DNA from: Syntrophales bacterium | GTDB lineage: Bacteria > Desulfobacterota > Syntrophia > Syntrophales > PHBD01 | Assembly (NCBI GenBank): GCA_035363115.1 | Contig: DAOSEM010000001.1 | Coordinates: 1,116,001-1,180,000 of the forward strand | DNA length: 64,000 nt | Reading direction: 5' to 3' | Shown here: positions 7,732 to 15,765 of the stretch, piece after piece | How the letters are laid out: each line of letters begins with the position of its first letter | How positions within the stretch are numbered: position 1 is the stretch's first letter | Position numbers and translations under genes: made by a program | The notes under the pieces: model-generated | Databases searched by the model: none | Told to the model about the DNA's origin: nothing | What the model saw: the letters and a program-made list of their open reading frames with translations, nothing else

Positions 7732-8790
7732 ATGCCTGCGAAGAAAAAGGAAGGGAAGGATTATTTCCAGACGATCAAGACGGTCAGCCGCGCCCTGGGA
7801 ACCACCATGGAGAGGGACAAGCTTCTCGACCTGGTCGTCCGGAGCGCCGTGGAGACCATGGACGGCAAGGCGGCCGCCCTGTTCCTGGCGGATGAAAAGA
7901 CGAACCGGTTTGTACCGGTCGCCCAGAAGGGACTCTCCCGGAAGTACCATCATGCCGGCCCGGAGAGCGTGGGCCAGGTCCCGAAGGAGATCATGAAGAA
8001 TGGGTACCTTCACTACCGGGACGCGGTGAACGACAAGCGCCTGGCGAACCGGGACCTCAAGAAGGCAGAGGGGATCGGCTCCATCCTGGCGGTGCCGGTC
8101 CTGGTGAAGGACCGGCCCATCGGAATCCTCTCCCTCTACACGGCAAAGATCCGCGACTTCTCCGACGATGAAATCGAGTTCCTCACCACCCTGGCCGAGC
8201 AGGGGGGAATGGCGATTGAACACGCGCGTCTCCTGGAGACGATCCGCGCCTACATCCGCATCTCCCTGGAGCTGATATCGGACATCAACTCGAGCCTCGA
8301 CATCCGGGTGATTCTCCAGACCCTGACGGAGAAGATGGCCAGGGCCCTCGACCTGAAGGCCGCCAGCATCCGCCTGCTGAACGACGACAAGACGGAGTTG
8401 CGCCTCGTCGCCAGTTACGGCCTGAGCGAGAAGTACCTCCACAAGGGTCCGGTCTACGCCGAGCAGAGCATTGCCGAGGCGCTCTCGGGGGTGCCCGTGA
8501 TCGTCCGGGACGCCGCCAAGGACAAAGGAGTCCAGTACCGCAAAGAGAAGAAGGAGGAGGGCATCGTTTCGATCCTCTGCGTTCCCATCAAGGCCAGGGA
8601 GGGCGTCATCGGCGTGCTTCGCCTCTACACGAACGCTCCCCGGGAGTTCTCGGACCAGGACATCCAGCTGGTGTCGGTCCTGGCCCATCAGGGCGGCCTG
8701 GCGATCCAGAACGCGAGCCTCTTCATGATGCTCCAGGATGATTTGAAGGGGATGAAGGACGACGCGTGGAGTCATCGCTGCTGGTTCTGA
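7732..8790 (+). CDS. Tandem GAF-domain protein
   Basis: 352 residues that appear to be two GAF domains and little else: GAF-1 about 15-165 and GAF-2 about 180-335, each ending in the typical FSDDEIEFLTTLAEQGGMAIEHARL or FSDQDIQLVSVLAHQGGLAIQNASL helix. GAF domains bind small ligands such as cyclic nucleotides or haem, or mediate dimerisation. No histidine kinase, GGDEF, PP2C or DNA-binding output domain is visible. The gene begins 5 bp after phaC with a lysine-rich start (MPAKKKEGKD), so it is almost certainly co-transcribed. It could act as a sensor or adaptor that tunes synthase activity through protein contact; this is inference. Confidence 0.85.
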   Translation: MPAKKKEGKDYFQTIKTVSRALGTTMERDKLLDLVVRSAVETMDGKAAALFLADEKTNRFVPVAQKGLSRKYHHAGPESVGQVPKEIMKNGYLHYRDAVNDKRLANRDLKKAEGIGSILAVPVLVKDRPIGILSLYTAKIRDFSDDEIEFLTTLAEQGGMAIEHARLLETIRAYIRISLELISDINSSLDIRVILQTLTEKMARALDLKAASIRLLNDDKTELRLVASYGLSEKYLHKGPVYAEQSIAEALSGVPVIVRDAAKDKGVQYRKEKKEEGIVSILCVPIKAREGVIGVLRLYTNAPREFSDQDIQLVSVLAHQGGLAIQNASLFMMLQDDLKGMKDDAWSHRCWF

Positions 8791-8916
8791 CGATCTCGCA
8801 CGAAGCCCGGATGCGGCGTTGCGCTTCATCCCTCGTCGCTGCGATATGCCGGGGAAGGCCGGACATCCTGAAAAAGACGACCGACGCTCGGATCGGAAAC
8901 GGAAAGGAGAAATGAC

Positions 8917-9345
8917 ATGATGGGCATCACCATCGACCGGATGAAGGTCGGAGACGCCGCCGAGCTTTCCAAGACCGTCTCGGAGACGGATGTTTACCTG
9001 TATGCCGGCATCAGCGGCGACTTCAATCCGGCTCACCTGGACGAAGCCTATGCCGGGAAGACCTTCTTCAAGGGCCGCATCGCCCACGGCATGCTCTCGG
9101 CGGGCTTCATCTCGGCCCTCCTGGGGACGAGGCTGCCGGGGCCGGGGACCATCTACCTGCGTCAGGAGCTGAACTTTCTGGCGCCCGTCCGCATGGGGGA
9201 CACGATTACGGCACGGGTGGAGGTGGCGGAGCTGACCCCCGACAAGAACAGGGCCCGCCTGAAGACGACCTGCCGGAACCAGGAGGGGACCGTCGTGCTG
9301 GACGGGGAGGCCGTCGTCATGCCGCCGAAGGCTCCGAAATCGTGA
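8917..9345 (+). CDS. phaJ: (R)-specific enoyl-CoA hydratase, MaoC/PhaJ family
   Basis: 142 residues, a single hot-dog MaoC dehydratase domain. The hydratase 2 motif is intact: GISGDFNPAHLDEAYAGKT with catalytic Asp35 and His40, followed by GRIAHGML. This enzyme hydrates trans-2-enoyl-CoA to (R)-3-hydroxyacyl-CoA and so diverts beta-oxidation intermediates to PHA synthase. Its place behind phaE-phaC supports that role. An AAGGAGAAATGAC leader precedes the ATG, with a second in-frame ATG next to it. The 126-bp gap before it holds GC-rich sequence and no clear promoter. The following lipoprotein gene overlaps its stop by 4 bp. Confidence 0.9.
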   Translation: MMGITIDRMKVGDAAELSKTVSETDVYLYAGISGDFNPAHLDEAYAGKTFFKGRIAHGMLSAGFISALLGTRLPGPGTIYLRQELNFLAPVRMGDTITARVEVAELTPDKNRARLKTTCRNQEGTVVLDGEAVVMPPKAPKS

Positions 9346-10379
9346 AAACCGGGATGTTTCGCAATGATCCGGCCGAGGTGACGCCCGGGGAAAGCGGGCG
9401 CCCCCCGGCCACCGCAACCGGCCGGGAGGGCGGCGACAGGAAGGTCCGGGCGGCCTTTTTTCGAAGGAGCCTGTTTCTCTTCCTGGTGATGGGTGTCCTG
9501 TCGGGCTGTGCTTCCCTGTCGGGACAGCCGGTGACGGATCCGGCGGCCTGGCCCGGCCGATGCGAGGCCCTGCGGCGGGACCTTGAGAAAGATCCTTCCG
9601 CCGCCGTTGTGGCCACCCCCCGGCCCGACCGGTCCTATTCCGTGCCCTACTGGGTCCTCGTGGTCGACGGCGTCTCCATTCCCATCCCCCCCGTTCCCTA
9701 TCGGGACATCCGCGTCCTGCGCGCCGGGTTTTCCCGCGGCCTGCCGACGGTCGTCCTCGTCGGCGCGGAGCCTCCGACCGCCGTATCCCTGACTTCCATG
9801 CCTCCGCCGCCCCCCTACGAAGACCTCTTCGCCCTGGCCGGAGAAGACCCGACGGACGAGGGCCGGGCCCTGACGAAGCGCCTCTTCGGCGGTCCCGTGA
9901 AGCACGACCGGCTCCTGGAGATCGGGTACGCCGGCCGTCCGGCCGACCTCACCTGCCGCCCGGAGAACCGGGAGAAGGAAATCCCCCTGGCCGTGGCGCT
10001 GATCCTGAAGACCGTCGGCAACCCGCTGGAGGAAGTGCATGAAGGGATCGCAGGACGGCGCGGCTGGATGACCCTCACGACCGAAAAAGGCGAGGCCGTC
10101 CGCTGGCAGGCGACACTTCCCGCGAATGGCCGCTGGCTCCTCATCGACGTTCGCACGGCCGCCGGGGGGCCTTTCCGGGACGCGGGCCTGGCCGTCGGCA
10201 GAAACGACATGGTGCGGGCCCTGGGCCGGCCTTCCTGGCTGGCGGCCCTGGCGGCGGTCCTGGATGACCCGGAGAACGGAAGGCTCTGGGAAGTCCTGGC
10301 GGACGCGCTGGCAAAGGCGGACTTCCCGCCGGAGTCCGTCGGTCGTGTCCGTCAGATGGCCCCGGGGGCGGTGCGGTGA
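9342..10379 (+). CDS. Predicted lipoprotein of unknown function
   Basis: 345 residues; I do not recognise the family. A hydrophobic segment FLFLVMGVLSGC ends in a lipobox with Cys56, so the mature protein is probably anchored to a membrane facing the periplasm. The pre-lipobox region is long (about 40 residues) and low complexity, but I found no later start codon that keeps a normal signal peptide, so the true start is unsure. The mature part is mixed alpha/beta with repeated proline-rich loops (SIPIPPVPY, SMPPPPPYED). It starts at GTG overlapping the phaJ stop (4 bp) and overlaps the next gene by 4 bp, so translation is likely coupled. Confidence 0.7.
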   Translation: MKTGMFRNDPAEVTPGESGRPPATATGREGGDRKVRAAFFRRSLFLFLVMGVLSGCASLSGQPVTDPAAWPGRCEALRRDLEKDPSAAVVATPRPDRSYSVPYWVLVVDGVSIPIPPVPYRDIRVLRAGFSRGLPTVVLVGAEPPTAVSLTSMPPPPPYEDLFALAGEDPTDEGRALTKRLFGGPVKHDRLLEIGYAGRPADLTCRPENREKEIPLAVALILKTVGNPLEEVHEGIAGRRGWMTLTTEKGEAVRWQATLPANGRWLLIDVRTAAGGPFRDAGLAVGRNDMVRALGRPSWLAALAAVLDDPENGRLWEVLADALAKADFPPESVGRVRQMAPGAVR

Positions 10380-12481
10380 ATAATCCGGGAGCCGGCATGA
10401 ACCCTTCGCCGTTCCGTCGGACGGCGCGCACGATCCTGACCGTCCACGTTTTTCTCGGCGCGTTCCTCCTGTTTTCCCTGGAGCCGATGACGGGGCGTCT
10501 CCTCCTGCCCATCATGGGCGGAACCATCCAGGTCTGGCTGGTCTGCCTGATGTTCTTCCAGGGAATGCTCCTGGCGGGTTACCTCTATGCCCATCTGTAC
10601 GCCGCCCGGGCCGGCGCCGGCCATCTCCTGCTCCTCCTGGTCCCGCTGGCTTTTCTTCCCCTGTCGATTCCTTCGGCCCCCGACCCGGCAGCACCCCTGG
10701 CGTCGCTCCTCCGTCTGCTCGCGCTCCATGTGGCCGTCCCATTCGGCATTCTGTCCACCACCGCCGTGGTGGCCCAGCTCTGGCTGTCCCGCTCCGCCCT
10801 GGGCGGCGGAACCAATGTCTTCGTCCTCTATGGTGCATCCAACGCCGGTTCGCTTCTTGGACTGCTGGCCTATCCCTTCCTGGTGGAGCCGTACCTCGGC
10901 CTGGCGGCCCAGGGACGGATCTGGACCGCCGGCTACATTCTTTATGGGATCCTCGCAGCGGCCGCCTGGCTCCTCCTTCGACCGCAAAAGCGGCTGCCGG
11001 AGGAAGCGGAGACGTCCGGTCCGGCGGCCGGTGCCGCTTCGGAGGGGGGGAACTGGATCCCCTGGATTCTCCTGAGCGCACTGCCTTCCGCCTTCCTCCT
11101 GACGGTGACCAACGTCATCGCCGTGGAAGTCGGCTCCTATCCGCTTGTCTGGATCCTCCCGCTGGCCCTGTACCTGGCCAGCTTTGTCGTTGTCTTCCGG
11201 GACGGACCGGGACTTCCGGGCAGTTTGAGACTCCTGTGGCCGGAGATCCTGCTGGCGGCACTCCTGCTCTACCTGCTGACGTCGCCCCGGCTGACGTACC
11301 TGGCGGCGCACCTGGCGGTCCTCTTCGTCCTCTGCCTGCTGGCCAACGACGCGCTGTACCGGCTCCGGCCGCCGCCGGCCCGCCTGACGGGATACTACCT
11401 GGTGATCGCCCTTGGCGGCGCCCTCGGCGGCGCCGCCATCAGCCTCGGCGCCCCGCTCGCGTTCGGCGGCCTCTACGAATACCCGCTGACGGTCCTTGCC
11501 CTGGGTGGGGTCTTGGCGTGGATTCAGCGAAGGGACCTGGCGGAGTTCTGGAGACACTCGACGGGGGTCATGAAGAGCATGCGGGCGGCAGGCCTTGGCG
11601 TCCTGGCAGGGATGATCCTGCTGGGCGCCTGGTCGGTGGGCTCCTTCCAGGAAAAGGAGCGTCTGCGGAATTACTACGGCATTCTCCGGGTGGTGGAAGA
11701 GGCCGCTGGTTCCGACGCCCCCCGGGGGGTCCGGACGCTCATACACGGATCCACGCTCCACGGCACCCAGTTTCTCGACGAATCGAGGCGCAGGAAGCCT
11801 ACCCTGTATTATGGAGAAAACCGGGGGTTGGGAGACGTCTTTGCGGGGCTGCCCGTTCCCCGGAGAGTGGGTGCCGTCGGGCTCGGGGCGGGAACCGTGG
11901 CGGCCTACGGGCGGCCCGGGGACCGGATCGACTTCTTCGAGATCGACCCCGACGTGGAGACGGTTGCCCGGCGCTGGTTCACCTACCTGGCCGATACACA
12001 GGCCCGGGTGCGGGTCTTCCCGGGGGACGGACGGCTGTCCCTGGAGCGGGCCGCGGGGGGAGAAGAAGGCTACGATCTTCTGTTCGTCGATGCCTTCAGC
12101 GGCGATGGCATTCCAACCCACCTGCTGACGGTGGAGGCTGTCGAGGGATACCGGAAGCGGCTGTCCGCGGACGGGCTGATGGTCTTTCACCTCTCCAACC
12201 GCTATTACGACCTCCGGCCGGTCGTGAAGGCGATTGCCGGGAGCATGGGTCTGATAGGGGCCGTGAAGGTGGCGGGTCCCGATCCCGCCGATGGCCGCTA
12301 CCGTCTGACAACGGTCTACGTGGCCCTGGCGGCGGCGCCCGGCCGGCTGGATGCGCTTACGGAACGGGGATGGATTCCCTTCAGGGCGGACGACGGCATT
12401 CCCGCCTGCCGCCCCTGGACGGACGATTACGTGAACGTCCTGGTGCCGCTGGCCGCAAAGATCCGGGCCGGACAGCTATGA
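10376..12481 (+). CDS. Membrane-anchored spermidine synthase-like protein
   Basis: 701 residues. The first ~400 form about 11-12 transmembrane helices (starting FLGAFLLFSLEPMTGRLLLPIMGG, a signature of this family). The C-terminal ~280 residues are a spermidine-synthase-like Rossmann domain: VGAVGLGAGTVAAYG, the acidic ligand FFEIDPDVETVARRWF, and LLFVDAFSGDGIPTHLLT with DAFSGD in place of the canonical aminopropyltransferase D-D motif. Such proteins are widespread and their substrates are mostly unknown, so polyamine synthesis should not be assumed. It is coupled to the lipoprotein gene by a 4-bp overlap at a GTG start and is last in the phaE-C operon. Its stop overlaps the convergent PhaE-like gene by 6 bp. 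Confidence 0.85.
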   Translation: MNNPGAGMNPSPFRRTARTILTVHVFLGAFLLFSLEPMTGRLLLPIMGGTIQVWLVCLMFFQGMLLAGYLYAHLYAARAGAGHLLLLLVPLAFLPLSIPSAPDPAAPLASLLRLLALHVAVPFGILSTTAVVAQLWLSRSALGGGTNVFVLYGASNAGSLLGLLAYPFLVEPYLGLAAQGRIWTAGYILYGILAAAAWLLLRPQKRLPEEAETSGPAAGAASEGGNWIPWILLSALPSAFLLTVTNVIAVEVGSYPLVWILPLALYLASFVVVFRDGPGLPGSLRLLWPEILLAALLLYLLTSPRLTYLAAHLAVLFVLCLLANDALYRLRPPPARLTGYYLVIALGGALGGAAISLGAPLAFGGLYEYPLTVLALGGVLAWIQRRDLAEFWRHSTGVMKSMRAAGLGVLAGMILLGAWSVGSFQEKERLRNYYGILRVVEEAAGSDAPRGVRTLIHGSTLHGTQFLDESRRRKPTLYYGENRGLGDVFAGLPVPRRVGAVGLGAGTVAAYGRPGDRIDFFEIDPDVETVARRWFTYLADTQARVRVFPGDGRLSLERAAGGEEGYDLLFVDAFSGDGIPTHLLTVEAVEGYRKRLSADGLMVFHLSNRYYDLRPVVKAIAGSMGLIGAVKVAGPDPADGRYRLTTVYVALAAAPGRLDALTERGWIPFRADDGIPACRPWTDDYVNVLVPLAAKIRAGQL

Positions 12482-12961
12482 TGCGAGGGGCTTCTTTTTT
12501 TTCTCGAGATGCCGCCCCATGCTTTTCATGAGATTCTGAAACTCCTCCGTCTGCTTCTGCATCAGGCCCTGGAGCCCCTCGATCATGCCGGACGGATCCA
12601 GCCCCTTCTCCGCCAGGAGATTCTGCTGACGGAGAACGGTTTCTTCCAGCCGGGCGACCGCCTGCTTCAACTCCTCGTTTTCCCGCTGCAGGGCCTCCAG
12701 ATCCTCCCGGGGGGCGACATTGAAGAGGGCCAGGTATTCGTGGAGGGACTGGAGGAAGGATTCGCGGGTCTGCCGCCAGAAATCGGTGATGTCCGTGTCC
12801 CTCTCCCGGTCGAGTCCGTAGGCTTTGCGAAAGAACTCCGTCAGGCTCTCGGAGCCCTGGAAGCCCTGGCGCATCCAGGCCGTCACGTCCTCGAACTGCT
12901 GGCGGCCCCGGGCCAGGGCCAGGAAGTAGCGTCCCCAGAATTCATAAAAGCTTCGGTCCAT
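12476..12961 (-). CDS. PhaE-like coiled-coil protein, probable partner of the downstream-encoded synthase homologue
   Basis: 161 residues starting MDRSFYEFWGRYF. The start at 12961 is chosen because GGGAGGTGACCCG precedes it; a longer frame upstream is Arg/Pro-rich read-through. It is helical, with Trp/Phe-rich N-terminal helices (WMRQGFQ, DFWRQTRESFLQSL) and a clear coiled coil about residues 90-120 (LEALQRENEELKQAVARLEE), then a C-terminal FQNLMKSMGRHLEKKKK. This architecture resembles PhaE, PhaR(Bacillus)-type subunits and phasins, but it is half the length of PhaE. It lies 61 bp downstream of the divergent PHA synthase homologue and after two phasin-like genes. It is likely the synthase's accessory subunit; this is inference from position and architecture. 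Confidence 0.7.
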   Translation of the reverse strand: MDRSFYEFWGRYFLALARGRQQFEDVTAWMRQGFQGSESLTEFFRKAYGLDRERDTDITDFWRQTRESFLQSLHEYLALFNVAPREDLEALQRENEELKQAVARLEETVLRQQNLLAEKGLDPSGMIEGLQGLMQKQTEEFQNLMKSMGRHLEKKKKPLAS

Positions 12962-13022
12962 CGGGTCACCTCCCAGGGGCATCCTCAAACGTTCGGATGC
13001 AGGGTCTTTGTCCTTCCGGCAT

Positions 13023-14798
13023 TCATGCTTCCGGAAGGGGTTTTTCGGTTTCTTCCGCCTCCGCCTCGAGATCGAGCTGGAAGCGGACGGGCCCCCGGTA
13101 TCCCTTGCCGAAACGGGTGTGGAGGGCGCAGGCGGATTCAGGATCGGACCAGGACGTGGCAATGGCGCCGTGGCCCTTCGGGAAGGGCGTCACCTCCACG
13201 TTGTCGAGGTGGTCCAGGGGCGCCAGGGCGGCATCGCGGTCCACCAGGTCGTCCCCTTCGGCGTAGCAGATGAGCCAGCGGATCCCCTTCTCGCGGATGC
13301 CCCGCAGGTTGAGGGTCCTGCCGAAGAGCGTCACCGGAAGCGTGCCGTCGGCGGTGATGGGGATCGTGTAGGAGTCGAAGCTGAGCCGGGTGATTCCCTC
13401 CGGCAGGTCGTTCCGGTCGTAGATCAGCCAGTGGTTCATCGCCGCCGCCGTCTTTCCGATGTGAACGGGTCCGCCGTCTCGCTGGAAATTGGTCATGTCC
13501 CGGTAGAGGGTTACCAGGGGCGCCTCCTTCTCCATGCTCTTGAGCTTGTAGACCCAGCTCATGACCTTGCCGTCGACGATGCGGTTTCCGCTGGGCAGCT
13601 CCTTGACGGCGTAGTTCAGGTCCCGGAAGCGGGGAGGAAGGTGCTGCATGTATTCCACGAGCGACCTGCTCCGGGTGCCGTCCATGGGAGCGACACAGGT
13701 GATCAGCGCGTCCGCCAGTCCGTCGAGTTCCCCCGACAGGATGTCCAGGAGGGCGATGAAGCCGCCCTGGCAGAAACCGTTGAGCGTGACGGGGCGGCCA
13801 TGGGCGGCCTTCAGGGTCTCGCAGAACCGCCGGGTGTCCAGGGCATCGTCCTCTCCGGTCATGACCTGCACTGCCGGATTCGTCTCGATGTCCTTGAGGA
13901 TCCGGATGTACGTCGGAACGCCCTGGTTGGCGAAGGCGTGGACGTAGCTCTTGTTTTCCCCGGGCAGGAAGGCCAGGATGTTGGGGCCCAGGACGTAGGG
14001 GTGCATGATCAGGACGGGCTTGCCGGATTCCCGGGTTTTCACGTCCGGATCCCGCGGCAGGACCCGGTACAGGGAGAAGCGGTCCGTTTCATCCGCCAGA
14101 ACGTATCCGCCATCGTCGAAATGAAAGCCGAACTCCGGCCCGATGGCCCGGATCGCCTCGGGGTAGCGGTACACCAGCGCGTCCATCAGCCGGGCCATGC
14201 CGGCGCTGTAGTCCCTGAGCCCTTCCTCCCGTTTGCCCAGGAGGCTGTTGAGAATCGCCCTGCCAAGACGGAGAGCCTCCCGGCGGTGGAAGTCGTCAAG
14301 CCCGCTCATCGTCCCTTTCGCGCCCTGCTCGGCAATCTGGGTGTTGAACCGGAGCAGTTCAAAATAATCTACGGCGCTCTGCAGAACGGGCGTCCGGACG
14401 AGCTTGTCCTTCTCCAGCGAGCTGAAGGAGCCCAGGGCCGTCCAGTAGGGGTTCATGAACTCGTTGAGATAGGCCAGGACGCCGACGCCGTAGTGCTGTC
14501 CGGCTTCGACGGTACCGGTCGCCGTCTCCACGGCCCGCAGGTAGTACTCTGTCTGGAGATCGAGGAGGGAACGAACGGATTCCCAGAGGGGGACCGAGAT
14601 GCCGGCGGGATACGTCAGGGTGCTCTTCAGGAGCGAGGTGTTGGCCTGCCAGGTCTTCGTGAAGGCAGTGAACAGCTCCATGTGTGTCTCGGCAAGCCGC
14701 TGCCGGCATTCGCGGGTTATGGAGAAGGCGGCTTCGGAGATGGTTGCCGGTGACCCGGCGGTTCTTGTGTTCATGGCGAATCCCAGGATCGGTTGCAT
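13023..14798 (-). CDS. Divergent PHA synthase-like alpha/beta-hydrolase (second PhaC homologue)
   Basis: 591 residues. A helical N-terminal ~235 residues precedes an alpha/beta-hydrolase domain built like PhaC: KPVLIMHPYVLGPNILAFLPG (corresponding to PhaC VPPLINKYYILDL), a nucleophile elbow GFCQGG with Cys in place of Ser, the segment NHWLIYDRNDLPEG, a probable acid in YAEGDDLVDRD, and a probable histidine in PFPKGHGAIATS. The Cys elbow supports acyl transfer rather than simple hydrolysis. It lacks the DHIxPW motif of ordinary PhaC. Two starts are possible (14798 or 14774), each behind GGGATTCG. Upstream are two phasin-like genes and downstream a small PhaE-like gene, so it probably acts at PHA granules. 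It could instead be an intracellular depolymerase or acyltransferase. Confidence 0.75.
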   Translation of the reverse strand: MQPILGFAMNTRTAGSPATISEAAFSITRECRQRLAETHMELFTAFTKTWQANTSLLKSTLTYPAGISVPLWESVRSLLDLQTEYYLRAVETATGTVEAGQHYGVGVLAYLNEFMNPYWTALGSFSSLEKDKLVRTPVLQSAVDYFELLRFNTQIAEQGAKGTMSGLDDFHRREALRLGRAILNSLLGKREEGLRDYSAGMARLMDALVYRYPEAIRAIGPEFGFHFDDGGYVLADETDRFSLYRVLPRDPDVKTRESGKPVLIMHPYVLGPNILAFLPGENKSYVHAFANQGVPTYIRILKDIETNPAVQVMTGEDDALDTRRFCETLKAAHGRPVTLNGFCQGGFIALLDILSGELDGLADALITCVAPMDGTRSRSLVEYMQHLPPRFRDLNYAVKELPSGNRIVDGKVMSWVYKLKSMEKEAPLVTLYRDMTNFQRDGGPVHIGKTAAAMNHWLIYDRNDLPEGITRLSFDSYTIPITADGTLPVTLFGRTLNLRGIREKGIRWLICYAEGDDLVDRDAALAPLDHLDNVEVTPFPKGHGAIATSWSDPESACALHTRFGKGYRGPVRFQLDLEAEAEETEKPLPEA

Positions 14799-14886
14799 AA
14801 ACGAATCCCGGCGGTCTCACGGCCGCCGGGATCCGAAGTTCAGGAATTCCGAAGTCGAATGAATTTCCCGGGCGGGACGCCTCGGT

Positions 14887-15150
14887 CTACTTCGCCTTGG
14901 CGAAATATTCCTCGACCTTCTTGTAGTTGGCGTCCACGATGCCCTTGTAGTCTTCGCGGCCCTTCTTGTAGGCCCGGACCCACTCGCTGATGAGCTTCTT
15001 CCCCTCCTCGGGAAACCACGGGGCCTGCTCCATGTACATGTTGACCATCTTTTCCGTCTGGTCCTGGAGGACCATCATGGCGTTGAATGTGTTGTCGAAG
15101 GCCGTCTTGTTGAAATCGATCATCTGTTTGGTAATCTGTTTGGGATCCAT
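14887..15150 (-). CDS. Small phasin-like protein B
   Basis: 87 residues, helical, starting MDPKQITKQMIDFNKTAF. It is clearly paralogous to the neighbouring upstream gene: shared framework FNAMxxLQxQTEKM, P-W-x-PEEG, and EWxxxYxxGREDxxxxVD with KVEEYF. Phasins coat PHA granules and set their number and size. The start at 15150 is chosen because AAAGGAGGTTGGAAG sits directly before it; another in-frame ATG lies inside that ribosome-binding region. It lies 54 bp after phasin-like A and 88 bp before the synthase homologue, so all four genes may form one operon. Confidence 0.75.
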   Translation of the reverse strand: MDPKQITKQMIDFNKTAFDNTFNAMMVLQDQTEKMVNMYMEQAPWFPEEGKKLISEWVRAYKKGREDYKGIVDANYKKVEEYFAKAK

Positions 15151-15204
15151 CTTCCAACCTCCTTTCATAGGGATACGGGTTCTGCCGGCACGTTCCGGCG
15201 ATGC

Positions 15205-15513
15205 TTACTTCGCTTTGCCTGCCTTCCCTGCTTCCTTTGCCACGTCCTCCCATGTCTTGGAGGCGAAGAACTTTTCCACTTTCCCGTAGCTCTCGTCCAC
15301 GGCGCTCCGGAAATCCTCACGGCCCTGGCGGTACGTCTTCATCCACTCCCCGACGATCTTCCGGCCTTCTTCGGGAATCCAGGGGGACTGGTCCATCGCG
15401 GTCTGCATCATCTTCTCCGTCTGCTCCTGCAGAATCGTCATGGCGTTGAAGCTGCTGTCAAAGGTTGTCTTGTAGAAACCAACGATCTGTTTTACGATTT
15501 TTTCCTGTTCCAT
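15205..15513 (-). CDS. Small phasin-like protein A
   Basis: 102 residues, helical (MEQEKIVKQIVGFYKTTFDSSFNAM). It shares about half of its residues with the next gene, so the two are a tandem duplication. It has a slightly longer Lys/Ala-rich tail (AKEAGKAGKAK). This is the first gene behind a strong sigma70-like promoter and a candidate PhaR operator at 15558-15605, the arrangement expected for a PhaR-controlled phasin. GGGAGGTACC precedes the start. The assignment rests on size, helical character and gene context, not on a distinctive motif. Confidence 0.75.
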   Translation of the reverse strand: MEQEKIVKQIVGFYKTTFDSSFNAMTILQEQTEKMMQTAMDQSPWIPEEGRKIVGEWMKTYRQGREDFRSAVDESYGKVEKFFASKTWEDVAKEAGKAGKAK

Positions 15514-15557
15514 GCTCCGGGTACCTCCCTGCGCTCCTGCGCTTGATTTTTGCCGCT

Positions 15558-15585
15558 AATATAACCCGGCGGAAGGGCATGTCAA
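15558..15585 (-). promoter_or_regulatory. Strong sigma70-like promoter of the phasin/PhaC2 operon
   Basis: On the minus strand TTGACA (15585-15580) and TATATT (15563-15558) are separated by 16 bp. The -35 is perfect and the -10 matches five of six. The predicted transcript starts about 35-40 nt before the phasin-like A start codon. Confidence 0.65.
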
Positions 15586-15594
15586 GGGAAAATG

Positions 15595-15605
15595 TTGCAT
15601 TGCAA
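15595..15605. promoter_or_regulatory. Candidate PhaR operator, palindrome TTGC-N3-GCAA
   Basis: TTGCATTGCAA is a perfect palindrome around three bases. It lies 9 bp upstream of the phasin promoter -35, between the divergent phasin and phaR genes. Published PhaR sites are TGC-rich palindromes with a CTGC-N3/4-GCAG core, so the form and place fit, but binding is inferred. Confidence 0.5.
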
Positions 15606-15701
15606 TATAAATCATTCGGAAGCGGTCCTTGGTGTCGACCTATGATCTGAATGATATTATTGATGTATTATTCGTCATGCTTTTTTCCGTTCAGAAGAAA
15701 A

Positions 15702-15723
15702 TATAATTTATGTTGCAATGAAA
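15702..15723 (+). promoter_or_regulatory. phaR promoter -10 with overlapping half-conserved operator
   Basis: A perfect TATAAT (15702-15707) lies about 60 bp before phaR; the -35 region is poor. Six bases later, at the expected transcription start, is TTGC-AAT-GAAA (15713-15723), one intact half of the palindrome found at 15595. This is the layout of an autorepressed promoter. Confidence 0.45.
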
Positions 15724-15765
15724 CAATCTTCCCGGTAGATTGTTTCCACACCGGGAGAAAAGACC

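Noticed and set aside
8805..8850. A possible relic of the palindromic repeat upstream of phaJ
   Set aside because: It shares only a GGCGTTGCG-like stretch and lacks the CTGTTGAAAAA ends and the central hairpin.
10376..12481. True spermidine synthase
   Set aside because: The Rossmann domain lacks the canonical polyamine-binding Asp pattern and the protein has a large membrane domain, so polyamine synthesis is not supported.
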